From Rhizobium terricola (lineage in GTDB: Bacteria > Pseudomonadota > Alphaproteobacteria > Rhizobiales > Rhizobiaceae), in NCBI RefSeq assembly GCF_012927355.1, contig NZ_JABBGK010000002.1, positions 702,758 to 766,757 of the forward strand: 64,000 nt of DNA, given 5' to 3'. A program made the position numbers and the translations under genes. Positions 18,754 to 27,681 of the stretch are shown here, piece by piece. Below the pieces are notes generated by a model, which was given only the letters and a program-made list of their open reading frames with translations, had not been told where the DNA came from and did no database searches. Each line of letters opens with the position of its first letter. The stretch's first letter is position 1.

Positions 18754-19245
18754 TTAGGCCTTCGACCGGCGATGCGCCAGTATCTCGTCCAAAAGAATAA
18801 GGCCCGCTCCAACGGTTATGAAGCTGTCGGCAAGATTGAACACGGCAAAAGACCAAGTGCGGGTGTAGAATAAGATGTAGTCGACGACATGGCTATAGAC
18901 GAACCGGTCGATGATGTTGCCGAGCGCACCGGCGATGATCATCGCGAAGCCGAGATGGGCGATATGGTGCCCGTCGCCTGTCCGGCGCCACAGCCACAGA
19001 ACGAAGGCGACGATCGCAACCCGAAGGGCGACGATGAACCATCCGTCGGCATCCGACAGCATCGAGAAGGCCACACCGAGATTGTGGGTGCGGTAAAGGG
19101 CCAACATCGGCATCACCGGCACCAGTTCGTGCATCGGCAGATAGACCTCGACCGCCAGCTTGATGACCTGATCGAGCATGAGCGCGACCAGAATGAAGAT
19201 TGCCGCCGGAAGCGGCCGACTGAAGGGCGCGAGCATGTCGTTCAT
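18754..19245 (-). CDS. lspA: Prolipoprotein signal peptidase (signal peptidase II)
   Basis: 163 residues with four membrane segments. The family motifs are intact: LDQVIKLAV near the N-terminus, [18 protein letters not shown] and [12 protein letters not shown], the last two carrying the catalytic aspartates. The enzyme cleaves lipoprotein signal peptides in the inner membrane. The start (ATG at 19245) overlaps the stop of the upstream SpoU methyltransferase gene as ATGA, so the two are translationally coupled. Confidence 0.96.
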   Translation of the reverse strand: MNDMLAPFSRPLPAAIFILVALMLDQVIKLAVEVYLPMHELVPVMPMLALYRTHNLGVAFSMLSDADGWFIVALRVAIVAFVLWLWRRTGDGHHIAHLGFAMIIAGALGNIIDRFVYSHVVDYILFYTRTWSFAVFNLADSFITVGAGLILLDEILAHRRSKA

Positions 19246-20102
19246 TGCGGCTTGTCAAGCACGAGGAGATGGCGGCGCACCTCGAACAGCATGACCCCTG
19301 TCGCCACGGCGAGATTGAGCGAGTCCGCCCTGCCGGTCTGCGGAATGCGGGCAAGAGAGTCGGCCGCTGCGGCAAGGTCATCGGGAAGACCGGACTGCTC
19401 GTTGCCCATCATGAGCACGACCGGCTTGCTGCGATAATCGATGGTCCGGTAGTCGACGGCGCCTGCCAGATGCGTTGCGACGAGGCGGACTCCGCAATCC
19501 TTCTTCCAGCGCAGGAAGTCGGCCGGCGTCGTCTTGACCAGAGGCACGGCGAACAGCGATCCCATGGTCGCCCGCACCGTCTCCAGCGAAAACGGATCGG
19601 TGCAGTCGCCGACGAGAATGACGCCCGAGGCGCCAGCGGCGTCGGCGGTGCGGATGATGGTTCCGAGATTACCCGGGTCGCGTACGCGGTCGAGCGCCAC
19701 CCAGGTCTCCGTCCCGGACGGGCGAACTTCCTTCAATGCCGCCCAGCGCTGCTCGAAGATGCCCGCCACCATCTGCGGGTTTTCTCGCCGGGTGATCGAC
19801 GACATCACCTTTTCGCTGACTTCGAGAACCAGGCCGCCGGACGCGATCGTCCGGGCCGCGACCTTCTCGACCATGGGCTTGCCCTTGGCCGCCTTCGCAT
19901 AGACCAGCGTTCGGATCGTCCAACCGAGGTCGAGCGCATCGATCACCAGCTTCAGGCCCTCTGCCATGAAGCTCTTCGTTTCGTCGCGCGCCTTCTTCAG
20001 CGTCAGCGCCTTGATGTCCTTGATGATCGGGTTGGCAAGGCTGGTGATTTCCTTGACCTGCCCGACGCGGCGGGCGCCTTCGTGTCTGTAGTCGTCGGTC
20101 AT
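19242..20102 (-). CDS. SpoU/TrmH-family RNA 2'-O-ribose methyltransferase
   Basis: 286 residues. An N-terminal L30e-like substrate-binding domain (about 15-115) precedes a SPOUT catalytic domain with the three motifs: [33 protein letters not shown] and [20 protein letters not shown]. The arginine, glutamate/asparagine and final serine-leucine-asparagine residues expected for 2'-O-methylation are present. It methylates tRNA or 23S rRNA ribose; the exact target (TrmH, RlmB or TsnR-like) cannot be told from motifs. ATGA overlaps join it to lspA downstream and to the Rossmann methyltransferase gene upstream. Confidence 0.92.
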   Translation of the reverse strand: MTDDYRHEGARRVGQVKEITSLANPIIKDIKALTLKKARDETKSFMAEGLKLVIDALDLGWTIRTLVYAKAAKGKPMVEKVAARTIASGGLVLEVSEKVMSSITRRENPQMVAGIFEQRWAALKEVRPSGTETWVALDRVRDPGNLGTIIRTADAAGASGVILVGDCTDPFSLETVRATMGSLFAVPLVKTTPADFLRWKKDCGVRLVATHLAGAVDYRTIDYRSKPVVLMMGNEQSGLPDDLAAAADSLARIPQTGRADSLNLAVATGVMLFEVRRHLLVLDKPQ

Positions 20103-21250
20103 TTCGGCACCCAGCGGCTGAAAAGGGAGGTGGAGAGCGCACGCCCCGGCGTCTTTCCGTCCAGGCCTGCCTCACGGATCACCAGTTCACCGGATTCGAC
20201 CGTGCCGCCCTTGCCGCGCATCGTTTCGCGCATGAGCTCGTGGATCGAGTAGAAGCTCGCCCGGATCGAATAGGCCGTCAGCACAAGGCCGAGCGCCTTC
20301 GGCGCCAGAAGTTCGCGGCAGATGTCGAGCATCAGCGGGAGATGGTCGAAGAGCTGCCAGACCTCGCCGTTCGGGCCACGCCCGAATTTCGGAGGGTCGG
20401 TCAGGATGATGTCGTAGCGGTGGCCGCGACGCTCCTCGCGCTGGATGAACTTCATGGCGTCGTCGCAGATCCAGCGGATCGGCGCCTTGTCGAGACGGCT
20501 CAGCGTCTGGTTCTCGCGAGCCCAGCCGATGGCCTTCTTGGACGCGTCGACATGGGTGACCTCGGCGCCGGCTGCAGCCGCGACAAGCGAGGCGACACCG
20601 GTGTAACCGAAGAGGTTCAGCACCTTCAACGGTCGATTCGCGGTCTCGATCCGCTCTTTCATCCAGCTCCAGTGGGCGATCTGTTCGGGGAACACGCCGA
20701 CATGGCGAAAAGCGGTGAAACGGCCATGGAAATCAATGCCGAGCAGCGACAGCGGCCAGGTCTCGCCGAGTGCCTCGCGCGGGAACCGCCAACGGCCCAT
20801 GCCGTCCTCGTCCGTGTCGCCGGTGAAGATCGCGTCCGCCCGTTCCCAGACATGCGCCGGAAGGGCGCGCGGCCAGAGCGCCTGGGCCTCGGGGCGCACG
20901 ATCCGGTAGGGACCGTATTGCTCGAGCTTCAGCCCTTCGCCACTGTCGATCAGGTGAAAATCGCCGGCTCCATGGGACTCGAGGATCACCGGAACGCGCT
21001 CGGCCGGGCGCTCGCCACTGCGGATCGTAAGCGTGCGCGCGGGTTCTGCCGCAGCATCGCCTTTGGTGTCCGCGGGGCTCGCGGCTTCGGCGGCCCTCAC
21101 CGAACGGGGTGCGGCATCGCCATGACGGTCATTGCGCGGTTTGAAGGACCCGGCCTTTTCCGCGTTCCGTGCACCACCCTTCGGCCCACCGGGCTTTCCG
21201 GCTTTTCCGGCGGATGCCTTCTGCATCGGCCGGCGTTCCTTGTTCTTCAC
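20099..21250 (-). CDS. Class I SAM-dependent methyltransferase, RlmI/RlmK-like
   Basis: 383 residues. The first 70 or so residues are a low-complexity, basic, glycine- and alanine-rich tail. A Rossmann methyltransferase follows with motif I NLFGYTGVASLVAAAAG, motif II VDASKKAIGWA and motif IV ILTDPPKFGRG, the arrangement of the 23S rRNA m5C family (Methyltrans_SAM, RlmI/RlmK). Whether the base is C or G is not decidable here. The longest frame begins with GTG at 21250; an ATG at 21226 with AAGGAA nine bases upstream is an equally good start. It is the first gene of the methyltransferase-SpoU-lspA coupled run. Confidence 0.87.
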   Translation of the reverse strand: MKNKERRPMQKASAGKAGKPGGPKGGARNAEKAGSFKPRNDRHGDAAPRSVRAAEAASPADTKGDAAAEPARTLTIRSGERPAERVPVILESHGAGDFHLIDSGEGLKLEQYGPYRIVRPEAQALWPRALPAHVWERADAIFTGDTDEDGMGRWRFPREALGETWPLSLLGIDFHGRFTAFRHVGVFPEQIAHWSWMKERIETANRPLKVLNLFGYTGVASLVAAAAGAEVTHVDASKKAIGWARENQTLSRLDKAPIRWICDDAMKFIQREERRGHRYDIILTDPPKFGRGPNGEVWQLFDHLPLMLDICRELLAPKALGLVLTAYSIRASFYSIHELMRETMRGKGGTVESGELVIREAGLDGKTPGRALSTSLFSRWVPK

Positions 21251-21358
21251 GCTAGATCCCGCTTTTCCGTCCTGAAATGAGAGCGAAACGCCATAGCATC
21301 CCGGGGCGGGGCGGGAAAGCGCTTTCGAATCTTGAGGTGAGTGGACCCTGCGGCCCGG

Positions 21359-21703
21359 TTACTTCGCCGGAATCTGCGGCAGGCCACGGCCGGCAATTTC
21401 CTCGGCGCGGGTCTTGTGGCGATCGGCCTCCGCCTGCCAGCGCACCGCCGCACGCGATTCCGCGCGGGCCTTCTTGCGATACTTGCCCTGCGCGAGCCAG
21501 GTCACCGCCGAGCCCAGCAGCAATCCGACGATCACGGCAAGGAAAAGAAAGACGAAGAAGGGCGCTGTCACGGACAGGACGGCATCGTCGGGCCTGAAGG
21601 GATTGAGAGCCAGGGTCACGGCCTGACGATTGGCGACCGAGAGCACGATCAGAACGATCGCCAGGGGCACGAGGACGACCAGGGCGATAATTTTCTTGAC
21701 CAT
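21359..21703 (-). CDS. LapA-domain (DUF1049) inner membrane protein
   Basis: 114 residues with two membrane segments (about residues 5-25 and 45-70) separated by ANRQAVTLALNPF, the hallmark of LapA-domain proteins, then a charged alanine- and arginine-rich cytoplasmic tail. In E. coli LapA works with LapB in controlling lipopolysaccharide synthesis; in alphaproteobacteria the role is inferred. The ATG at 21703 has TGAGGAG upstream; an extension to 21769 is non-hydrophobic and unlikely. It follows ihfB on the same strand, the usual ihfB-lapA neighbourhood. Confidence 0.88.
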   Translation of the reverse strand: MVKKIIALVVLVPLAIVLIVLSVANRQAVTLALNPFRPDDAVLSVTAPFFVFLFLAVIVGLLLGSAVTWLAQGKYRKKARAESRAAVRWQAEADRHKTRAEEIAGRGLPQIPAK

Positions 21704-21809
21704 AGCGAACTCACTCCTCACGTAGCCTTGCCGCTGAGACTGTTCACCCGCGGCAGGCTGCCATTCCAATTAAGCACCTTCCGCCGCCTTTCAAGCGCCG
21801 GACCGGGGC

Positions 21810-22112
21810 TCAATCATCGCCTTCGTCGGCCATTCCCGGATTGAGACGCTCGCGCAGCTCCTTACCGGTCTTGAAGAAGGGCACCCATTTCTCCTCGACG
21901 AACACCGTCTCGCCGGTCCGCGGATTGCGACCAGAGCGCGACGGGCGATTCTTGACCGAGAATGCCCCGAAACCACGCAACTCCACGCGATTGCCGGCAG
22001 CAAGGGCGTCGGTGATCTCATCCAGAACGGCGTTGACGATATTTTCGACGTCGCGATGGTAGAGGTGCGGATTACGCGCCGCGACAATCTGCACCAGTTC
22101 CGACTTGATCAC
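21810..22112 (-). CDS. ihfB: Integration host factor subunit beta
   Basis: 100-residue HU/IHF-family DNA-bending protein. The body reads [19 protein letters not shown], then [19 protein letters not shown] and [20 protein letters not shown], with the arm-tip RNPRTG proline conserved. It pairs with IhfA in sigma-54 promoter looping, recombination and nucleoid structure. The start is a GTG at 22112, preceded by CAGGGGG; longer readings are not supported. RpoN is encoded 2.5 kb away. Confidence 0.93.
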   Translation of the reverse strand: MIKSELVQIVAARNPHLYHRDVENIVNAVLDEITDALAAGNRVELRGFGAFSVKNRPSRSGRNPRTGETVFVEEKWVPFFKTGKELRERLNPGMADEGDD

Positions 22113-22458
22113 GCGCGCCCCCTGAAAAATTTGAATGAAACCCTGAACGGCCCAAAGGTGCCAAACCGAAAAAGGACCGTCAAGGAACAACTTAACGGGT
22201 CCGTACGGCCCGAGCGACCGTCCGTAAAACACCACAATGCGCCGCGATAATCAACCGTCGTGGTCGCGTTGCGACAACTGGCACGCAAGCCGTGGCGGCA
22301 ATTGGTCTCCGTGGCCGCCTCTTGAAAGCGGCCGGCTGGCCATCCCTTGAATTCGCGCGCGCAGTTTTCATATTGGCAAGCGAATGCAATAATGCGAAAT
22401 GACGCTCGAAATCCACCCAAAGCGTTTCCGGGCGGGCGAACCCGAACAGGCCTCACGC

Positions 22459-23124
22459 ATGTCGAACCCTGTCAATGAAAGTGCGACGACTGCCGGCCGC
22501 CTGCCGGCCGGCGACGCCTATCGCCTAGCCGTCAACCACTCCCAGCGGGTCAAGCGCCTCAAGATCCTGCTGCCGATCGGTGCCTTCATTGTTTCGCTCG
22601 CCTTCATCGGCGTCTCCGTGGTGCGGGCCTACCTGCCGGAGAACCTGAAGATCGCCTCGGCCAAGATCGAGAATGGCAAGGTGGTGATGGAAAAGCCGGC
22701 GATCGCCGGCCGAAACGAAGACGGCATCAGCTATTCGATGCGCGCCGAACGCGCACTGCAGGACATCAAGAACCCGAACATCATCGCGCTTGAGACGATC
22801 GCCGCTGCGGTGCCGCTGAATGACAAGATCATTGCCAAGGTCCAGGCGCTCAGCGGCATCTTCGACCGCTCGGCCGACCTGCTCAACATGGACCAACCCT
22901 TCACCATCAAACTCTCGACCGGCATCGACGCCAGCTTCCAGTCGGCCAATCTCGACATCAAGGGCGGGAGCATGGCCACCGACAAGCCCGTCGCCATCAA
23001 GGCGAACGAGGCGTCCATTGTTGCGCAGTCGCTCAAGATAACGGATAAGGGACGCATCATTACTTTTCAGGGTGCGGTTCGGGTAAACGTCGAGCCGTCC
23101 GCAATTCGCAAAACGGGCAACTGA
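22459..23124 (+). CDS. lptC: Lipopolysaccharide transport protein LptC
   Basis: 221 residues: a cytoplasmic N-terminus, one membrane helix (ILLPIGAFIVSLAFIGVSVV, about residues 36-55) and a periplasmic LptC beta-jellyroll. It anchors the LptB2FG transporter to LptA and passes LPS across the periplasm. I prefer the ATG at 22459, with ACAGG eight bases upstream; an ATG at 22399 would add 20 residues without a ribosome binding site. It is the first gene of lptC-lptA-lptB-rpoN. Confidence 0.9.
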   Translation: MSNPVNESATTAGRLPAGDAYRLAVNHSQRVKRLKILLPIGAFIVSLAFIGVSVVRAYLPENLKIASAKIENGKVVMEKPAIAGRNEDGISYSMRAERALQDIKNPNIIALETIAAAVPLNDKIIAKVQALSGIFDRSADLLNMDQPFTIKLSTGIDASFQSANLDIKGGSMATDKPVAIKANEASIVAQSLKITDKGRIITFQGAVRVNVEPSAIRKTGN

Positions 23125-23138
23125 GAGCCGGGCCAGTC

Positions 23139-23699
23139 ATGATTTTCAAATGTCGCACACCGCAATTGCTGGCAGGCCTTATGCTCGCCACCGGCCTCGC
23201 CGCTGTAGGCTTCGCACCGGCTGCCCTTGCCCAGTCGACCAAGAGCAACATGGACAATCTGAAGCTGTCGAACGACAAGCCGATCCAGATTGAGAGCGAC
23301 TCGCTCGAAATTCGCGAACAGGACAAGACCGCCCTGTTTTCCGGCAATGTGAAAGTCGTGCAGGGAACGACCACGCTGCAATCCGGCAAGATGGTCGTCC
23401 ACTACCGCGGCGAAGGCACGACGGTGACGAACGGCAATGCCGACATCGAGAAGATCGACGTCACCGAGAAGGTCTTCCTTTCGTCCGGCACGCAGCAGGC
23501 AACCGCCGACAAGGGCACCTTCAATCTCGACACGCAGATCTTCGTGCTCGAGGGCGACCGTGTCGTGCTGTCCGAAGGGCAGAATGTCTTCGTCGGCTGC
23601 AAGCTGACGGTCCGCATGGATTCCGGCGAGGCCAAGCTCGACAGCTGCGGTGGGCGTGTTCAGATCCAGCTCGATCCCAAGTCCCAGAAAAAACCGTAA
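23139..23699 (+). CDS. lptA: Lipopolysaccharide transport periplasmic protein LptA
   Basis: 186 residues with a signal peptide (MIFKCRTPQLLAGLMLATGL through PAALAQ, cleaved near residue 32) and an OstA/LptA beta-jellyroll: PIQIESDSLEIREQDKTALF, then GNVKVVQGTTTLQSGKMVV. It forms the periplasmic bridge from LptC to LptD. It begins 14 bp after the lptC stop. Two cysteines (residues about 154 and 170) near the C-terminus could form a disulfide. Confidence 0.92.
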   Translation: MIFKCRTPQLLAGLMLATGLAAVGFAPAALAQSTKSNMDNLKLSNDKPIQIESDSLEIREQDKTALFSGNVKVVQGTTTLQSGKMVVHYRGEGTTVTNGNADIEKIDVTEKVFLSSGTQQATADKGTFNLDTQIFVLEGDRVVLSEGQNVFVGCKLTVRMDSGEAKLDSCGGRVQIQLDPKSQKKP

Positions 23700-23716
23700 G
23701 CAGCACCGGCCACATC

Positions 23717-24529
23717 GTGAAGATTCCCGTCGTATCAGACCTGCTCGGCTCGGACCGCGCACGACAAACGAAGCCTGAAGAGCAGCGCCTCGACAAGGCG
23801 CGATACGAAGGCACGTTGATCGCCCATGGCTTGACCAAGAGCTACAACACGAGACGCGTGGTGAACGGCGTTTCGCTGGTCGTGCGCCGCGGCGAGGCCG
23901 TCGGACTGCTCGGCCCGAACGGCGCGGGCAAGACGACGTGCTTTTACATGATCACCGGCCTCGTTCCGGTGGATGCCGGGACGATCGCGATCAACGGCAA
24001 TGAAGTGACGGCCATGCCGATGTATCGCCGCGCCCGCCTCGGCGTCGGCTATCTTCCCCAGGAAGCGTCGATCTTTCGCGGCCTGACCGTCGAGGAGAAC
24101 ATCCGCGCCGTCCTCGAAGTGCACCAGAGCGACCGCAAGAAGCGCGAAGCCAAACTGGACGAGTTGCTGCACGAGTTCCATATCGAGAGGCTGCGCAAGT
24201 CGCCGGCCGTGGCCCTGTCCGGCGGTGAACGCCGGCGCCTCGAAATCGCCCGCGCGCTCGCGACCGATCCCACCTTCATGCTGCTCGACGAACCGTTCGC
24301 GGGCGTCGATCCGATCTCGGTCTCGGATATCCAGAACCTCGTCCGCCACCTGACGGCCCGCGGCATCGGAGTCCTGATCACCGACCACAATGTGCGCGAA
24401 ACGCTCGGCCTGATCGACCGGGCCTACATCATCCATGCGGGCGAAGTACTGACGCATGGACGGGCGAACGACATCGTCAACAATGCCGATGTGCGCCGGC
24501 TTTATCTGGGCGACAAGTTCAGCCTCTGA
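23717..24529 (+). CDS. lptB: LPS export ABC transporter ATP-binding protein LptB
   Basis: 270 residues. Walker A GPNGAGKTTCFYM, Q-loop YLPQEASIFRGLTVEENI, signature LSGGERRRLEIARAL, Walker B FMLLDEPFAGVDP and H-loop ITDHNVRETL are complete. The cytoplasmic LptB dimer powers LPS extraction with LptF and LptG, which are not in the window. The start is GTG at 23717, giving about 30 residues before the ABC domain, typical of alphaproteobacterial LptB. Confidence 0.95.
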   Translation: MKIPVVSDLLGSDRARQTKPEEQRLDKARYEGTLIAHGLTKSYNTRRVVNGVSLVVRRGEAVGLLGPNGAGKTTCFYMITGLVPVDAGTIAINGNEVTAMPMYRRARLGVGYLPQEASIFRGLTVEENIRAVLEVHQSDRKKREAKLDELLHEFHIERLRKSPAVALSGGERRRLEIARALATDPTFMLLDEPFAGVDPISVSDIQNLVRHLTARGIGVLITDHNVRETLGLIDRAYIIHAGEVLTHGRANDIVNNADVRRLYLGDKFSL

Positions 24530-24681
24530 CGGCGCGACAGAAGAAATTCGTCGTCATCCTATGGTTCGGCTTGACCAAACCTCTCAAAAAAGCAATTTTT
24601 GGGCCAAGTGGAGTTCAACGAGGTATCCGGCGATCATTCGCGGGAGATTTCGGGGGAATATAGGGGAGTTTCGCGTCCGCC

Positions 24682-26250
24682 ATGGCTTTGTCGGCCAACC
24701 TATTCCTACGCCAGAACCAGTCACTGGTCATGACACCGCAACTGATGCAATCCATCCAGTTGCTGCAGATGACCCATCTCGAACTGATCCATTTCATCTC
24801 GCAGGAAGTCGAAAAGAACCCGCTGCTCGAAATGGCATCCGACGACGGCGATGGCCTCGGCGAGGCGCAGAACGGTGCTGCGGACGCCGCTTCCGCCTCC
24901 CCATCCGACAATTCCGCGGCAGACGACACTTCGGGTACAGGCAGTTCGCTCGACAGCGACTGGTACGAGTCCGGGCATGAGAGCGGTCTGAATGACCGTC
25001 TCGACGCCAATTTCGACAGCGCCTTCGCCGATGAAGGCAGCGCAACTCGCGCCGATGCGCCGGAGCTGCTCGGGCAATGGAAATCCATGCCGGGCAGCGG
25101 CTCGGAAAATGGCGAGGGCTACGACCTCGATGATTTCGTCGCCGGCCAGGTCAGCCTTCGAGACTACCTGAACCAGCAGATACCGTTTGCGATCGCCCGG
25201 CCGGGAGATCGCGTGATCGCCGCGGTCCTGACCGACAATCTCGACGAAGCCGGCTACATGCGCGGCGACATCGAGGAAATCGCCGCCAGACTGGGTGAGG
25301 ACGTTGCCCGTGTCAGCGCCGTGCTCGATACGCTCCAGGCCCTCGACCCTCCCGGTATCTTTGCCCGTTCTTTGAGCGAATGCCTGTCAATACAGCTGCG
25401 CCAGCGCAACCGCCTTGATCCGGCGATGCAGGCGCTGGTCGACAATCTGGAACTGCTCGCCAAGCGCGACTTCAATACGCTGAAGCGGCTTTGCGGCGTC
25501 GACGAGGAAGACCTCATCGACATGCTCGCGGAGATCCGCAAGCTCAATCCGAAGCCCGGCAGCGGCTTCGAGACCAGCATTCTCGAATCGGTCATTCCCG
25601 ACATCGTCGTGCGCACGGCGCCGGACGGCGGCTGGCGCGTCGAGCTCAATCCCGACGCCCTGCCCCGGGTGCTCGTCAACCAGAGCTATGTCACCGCGGT
25701 GGGCAAGGGCGGCAAGACCTCCAACGCCGACCAGGCGTTCCTCTCGGAATGCCTGCAGAACGCCAACTGGCTGACCCGTAGCCTCGACCAGCGGGCCAAG
25801 ACGATCGTCAAGGTGGCGATGGAGATCGTTCGCCAGCAGGACGGCTTTCTGCAGCACGGCGTCGATCACCTCCGCCCGCTCAACCTGAAGACCGTCGCGG
25901 ACGCCATCAAGATGCACGAGTCGACCGTCAGCCGGGTGACGTCGAACAAATACATGCTGACGCCGCGCGGCCTTTTCGAACTCAAATACTTCTTCAGCGT
26001 CTCGATCGGCTCTGCCGAAGGGGGCGACAACCACTCGGCCGAAGCGGTGCGTCATCGTATCCGCACGATGATCGCCCAGGAGAGCCCGGACGCCGTCCTG
26101 TCGGATGACGACATCGTCCACACCCTGAAGTCGGGGGGGGTCGACCTGGCGCGGCGAACGGTCGCAAAGTACCGGGAGGCGATGAATATCCCCTCCTCCG
26201 TTCAGCGTCGTCGCGAGAAGCGGGCACAGGCCAAGGCGACTGCCGTCTAG
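24682..26250 (+). CDS. rpoN: RNA polymerase sigma-54 factor
   Basis: 522 residues. Region I is glutamine- and leucine-rich (LRQNQSLVMTPQLMQSIQLL, then LELIHFISQEVEKNPLLEM), followed by an acidic region II (about 50-130), the core-binding domain, the helix-turn-helix (TVADAIKMHESTVSRVTSNK) and the RpoN box ARRTVAKYREAM. It serves nitrogen-, dicarboxylate- and, in symbionts, nif/fix promoters with an enhancer-binding activator. The ATG at 24682 follows AGGGGAG at a rather long 13 bp. A run of eight G residues (about 26133-26140) lies 13 codons before the end of the RpoN box region. Confidence 0.97.
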   Translation: MALSANLFLRQNQSLVMTPQLMQSIQLLQMTHLELIHFISQEVEKNPLLEMASDDGDGLGEAQNGAADAASASPSDNSAADDTSGTGSSLDSDWYESGHESGLNDRLDANFDSAFADEGSATRADAPELLGQWKSMPGSGSENGEGYDLDDFVAGQVSLRDYLNQQIPFAIARPGDRVIAAVLTDNLDEAGYMRGDIEEIAARLGEDVARVSAVLDTLQALDPPGIFARSLSECLSIQLRQRNRLDPAMQALVDNLELLAKRDFNTLKRLCGVDEEDLIDMLAEIRKLNPKPGSGFETSILESVIPDIVVRTAPDGGWRVELNPDALPRVLVNQSYVTAVGKGGKTSNADQAFLSECLQNANWLTRSLDQRAKTIVKVAMEIVRQQDGFLQHGVDHLRPLNLKTVADAIKMHESTVSRVTSNKYMLTPRGLFELKYFFSVSIGSAEGGDNHSAEAVRHRIRTMIAQESPDAVLSDDDIVHTLKSGGVDLARRTVAKYREAMNIPSSVQRRREKRAQAKATAV

Positions 26251-26481
26251 GCTGCGGGAAGGCCTGCAGCACAAGGCATAAGTTAAGAAGTCGTTGACTT
26301 TTGCAGGTGGCAGGTCTAGAAGCCCGCCGCGATCGATACAGGTTCACATTCGTTCCACCTTATCCCCAAGATACGCCGGGCACGCAGGAAACGGACCGAC
26401 ATTAGCGCTTGAAAAGCTTGGATGCGGACAGGGCTTGGCGTAAACTGGTTTGCGCAAACCAATGATAAGAAGGGAAACTCC
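26251..26481 (+). other. rpoN-hpf intergenic leader with candidate promoter
   Basis: 231 bp. TTGACT (26294-26299), 17 bp, then TAGAAG (26317-26322) is a fair sigma-70 promoter for hpf-ptsN. A perfect 16-bp palindrome lies closer to hpf at 26446-26461. No small gene is evident. Confidence 0.4.
26446..26461. repeat. Perfect 16-bp palindrome before hpf
   Basis: TGGTTTGC-GCAAACCA is perfectly palindromic with a central GC step and no spacer. It ends 20 bp before the hpf start codon, immediately upstream of the AGAAGGG ribosome binding site. The CG-centred form resembles operators of dimeric repressors (LacI-like) or a leader hairpin; neither is proven. Confidence 0.6.
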
Positions 26482-27066
26482 ATGAGTGTGCGTGTATCCG
26501 GCAAACATATGGAAATCGGCGAATCCTTCCGGCAACGGATCGGTGAGCGGATCGATGAGGCGGTTACGAAGTACTTCGACGGGGGGTATTCGGGCCAAAT
26601 CACCGTAACGAAGTCGGCGGCCGCCGCAGCCCAGTTTGTGGCGGACTGCCTCGTTCATCTGGACGCTGGCGCCAACCTGCAGGCTACCGGCTCCGCCAAC
26701 GACCCGCAGATTGCCTTCGACATGGCTGCGGACCGGATCGAAAAGCGCCTTCGCCGCTACAAGAGGAAGCTCAAGGATCATCATCCCGCAGGCCAGAACG
26801 GCACTCCGATCGAAATTGCCTACACGGTCATGGATACGGCATCCGAAGACCATGAGGAGCTTCCCGAAGACTACGCACCGACCATCGTTGCCGAGAGCAC
26901 CAAGCAGCTCCGGACCATGTCGGTGGCCAATGCGGTCATGGCGCTCGACATGACCGACGAGCCGGTCCTTTTGTTCCGCAGCCCGGGCAAGGCAGAGCTC
27001 AACATCGTCTACCGTCGTAACGACGGCAATATCGGATGGATCGATTCCGCCAACCTCAAGGGCTGA
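26482..27066 (+). CDS. hpf: Long-form ribosome hibernation promoting factor
   Basis: 194 residues: an N-terminal S30AE/YfiA domain (MSVRVSGKHMEIGESF to about residue 105) and a C-terminal dimerisation domain (EPVLLFRSPGKAELNIVYRR, then DGNIGWID). Long HPF dimerises 70S ribosomes into inactive 100S particles in stationary phase or starvation. The ATG at 26482 has AGAAGGGAAAC before it; an in-frame ATG at 26422 would translate through a 16-bp palindrome and is unlikely. It sits between rpoN and ptsN as in most proteobacteria. Confidence 0.94.
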   Translation: MSVRVSGKHMEIGESFRQRIGERIDEAVTKYFDGGYSGQITVTKSAAAAAQFVADCLVHLDAGANLQATGSANDPQIAFDMAADRIEKRLRRYKRKLKDHHPAGQNGTPIEIAYTVMDTASEDHEELPEDYAPTIVAESTKQLRTMSVANAVMALDMTDEPVLLFRSPGKAELNIVYRRNDGNIGWIDSANLKG

Positions 27067-27077
27067 GACGCCCCAAG

Positions 27078-27103
27078 GCAGGTGGCGGTCCGCCGCCATC
27101 TGC
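27078..27103 (+). other. Stable hairpin between hpf and ptsN
   Basis: An 11-bp stem (GCAGGTGGCGG with CCGCCATCTGC, one G-U pair) closed by a TCCG tetraloop, 11 bp past the hpf stop and 34 bp before the ptsN start. No T tract follows, so it is more likely an RNA-stability or processing element than a terminator. Confidence 0.55.
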
Positions 27104-27136
27104 TTCACACTTCTCGGCGGCATGAAGGATTATGAA

Positions 27137-27601
27137 ATGGCCTTGGCAGATTTGCTGCAACAAGACGCGGTCGTTCCCGCCCTTCGGGTAAATTCCAAGA
27201 AACAATTGCTCCAGGAGCTGGCGGTCAAGGCCTCAAAGCTCACCGGGATTCCCGAACGGGAAATCTTCGACGTCATCCTGCAGCGCGAGCGGCTCGGCTC
27301 GACCGGTGTCGGCAACGGCATCGCGATCCCGCACGGCAAGCTCAATCGCATCCACGCCATCACGGGCATCTTCGCCCGGCTCGAAACGCCGGTCGACTTC
27401 GAGGCCCTCGACGACCAGCCGGTCGACCTGGTCTTCCTGCTGCTTGCGCCGGAAGGCGCCGGGGCCGACCACCTGAAGGCGCTTTCGCGCATTGCCCGCG
27501 TGCTGCGCGACCAGGAACTGGTGGCGAAGCTCAGGGCAACGGATTCGGCCTCCGCCATCTATGCCTTCCTCAACGAGGAACAGGCTTCCAACGCCGCCTG
27601 A
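27137..27601 (+). CDS. ptsN: Nitrogen-regulatory PTS protein EIIA-Ntr
   Basis: 154 residues, a single PTS_EIIA_2 domain (MALADLLQQDAVVPAL; GIAIPHGKL with the phosphorylated histidine; LVFLLLAPEGAGADHLKAL). It receives phosphate from the EI-Ntr/NPr chain and regulates potassium transport, histidine kinases and nitrogen-linked functions. I start at the ATG at 27137 because GAAGGAT lies seven bases upstream; an ATG at 27122 is itself part of that site. Its companion genes ptsP and npr are not in this window. Confidence 0.95.
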   Translation: MALADLLQQDAVVPALRVNSKKQLLQELAVKASKLTGIPEREIFDVILQRERLGSTGVGNGIAIPHGKLNRIHAITGIFARLETPVDFEALDDQPVDLVFLLLAPEGAGADHLKALSRIARVLRDQELVAKLRATDSASAIYAFLNEEQASNAA

Positions 27602-27628
27602 GAGCTGAAAGCGCCCAGACCAGATATA

Positions 27629-27656
27629 AAAAAAGCGCCGATCACGGCGCTTTTTT
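27629..27656. terminator. Bidirectional terminator between ptsN and grpE
   Basis: GCGCCG-ATCA-CGGCGC flanked by A6 on one side and T6 on the other. It reads as an intrinsic terminator in both directions and serves convergent ptsN and grpE. Confidence 0.85.
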
Positions 27657-27681
27657 CGTTTTCGAAGTTAGGGCTTGAGGA

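Noticed and set aside
26440..26465. Possible sigma-54 (-24/-12) promoter before hpf
   Set aside because: GG and GC are 15 bp apart instead of 12; the sequence is better described as a perfect palindrome.
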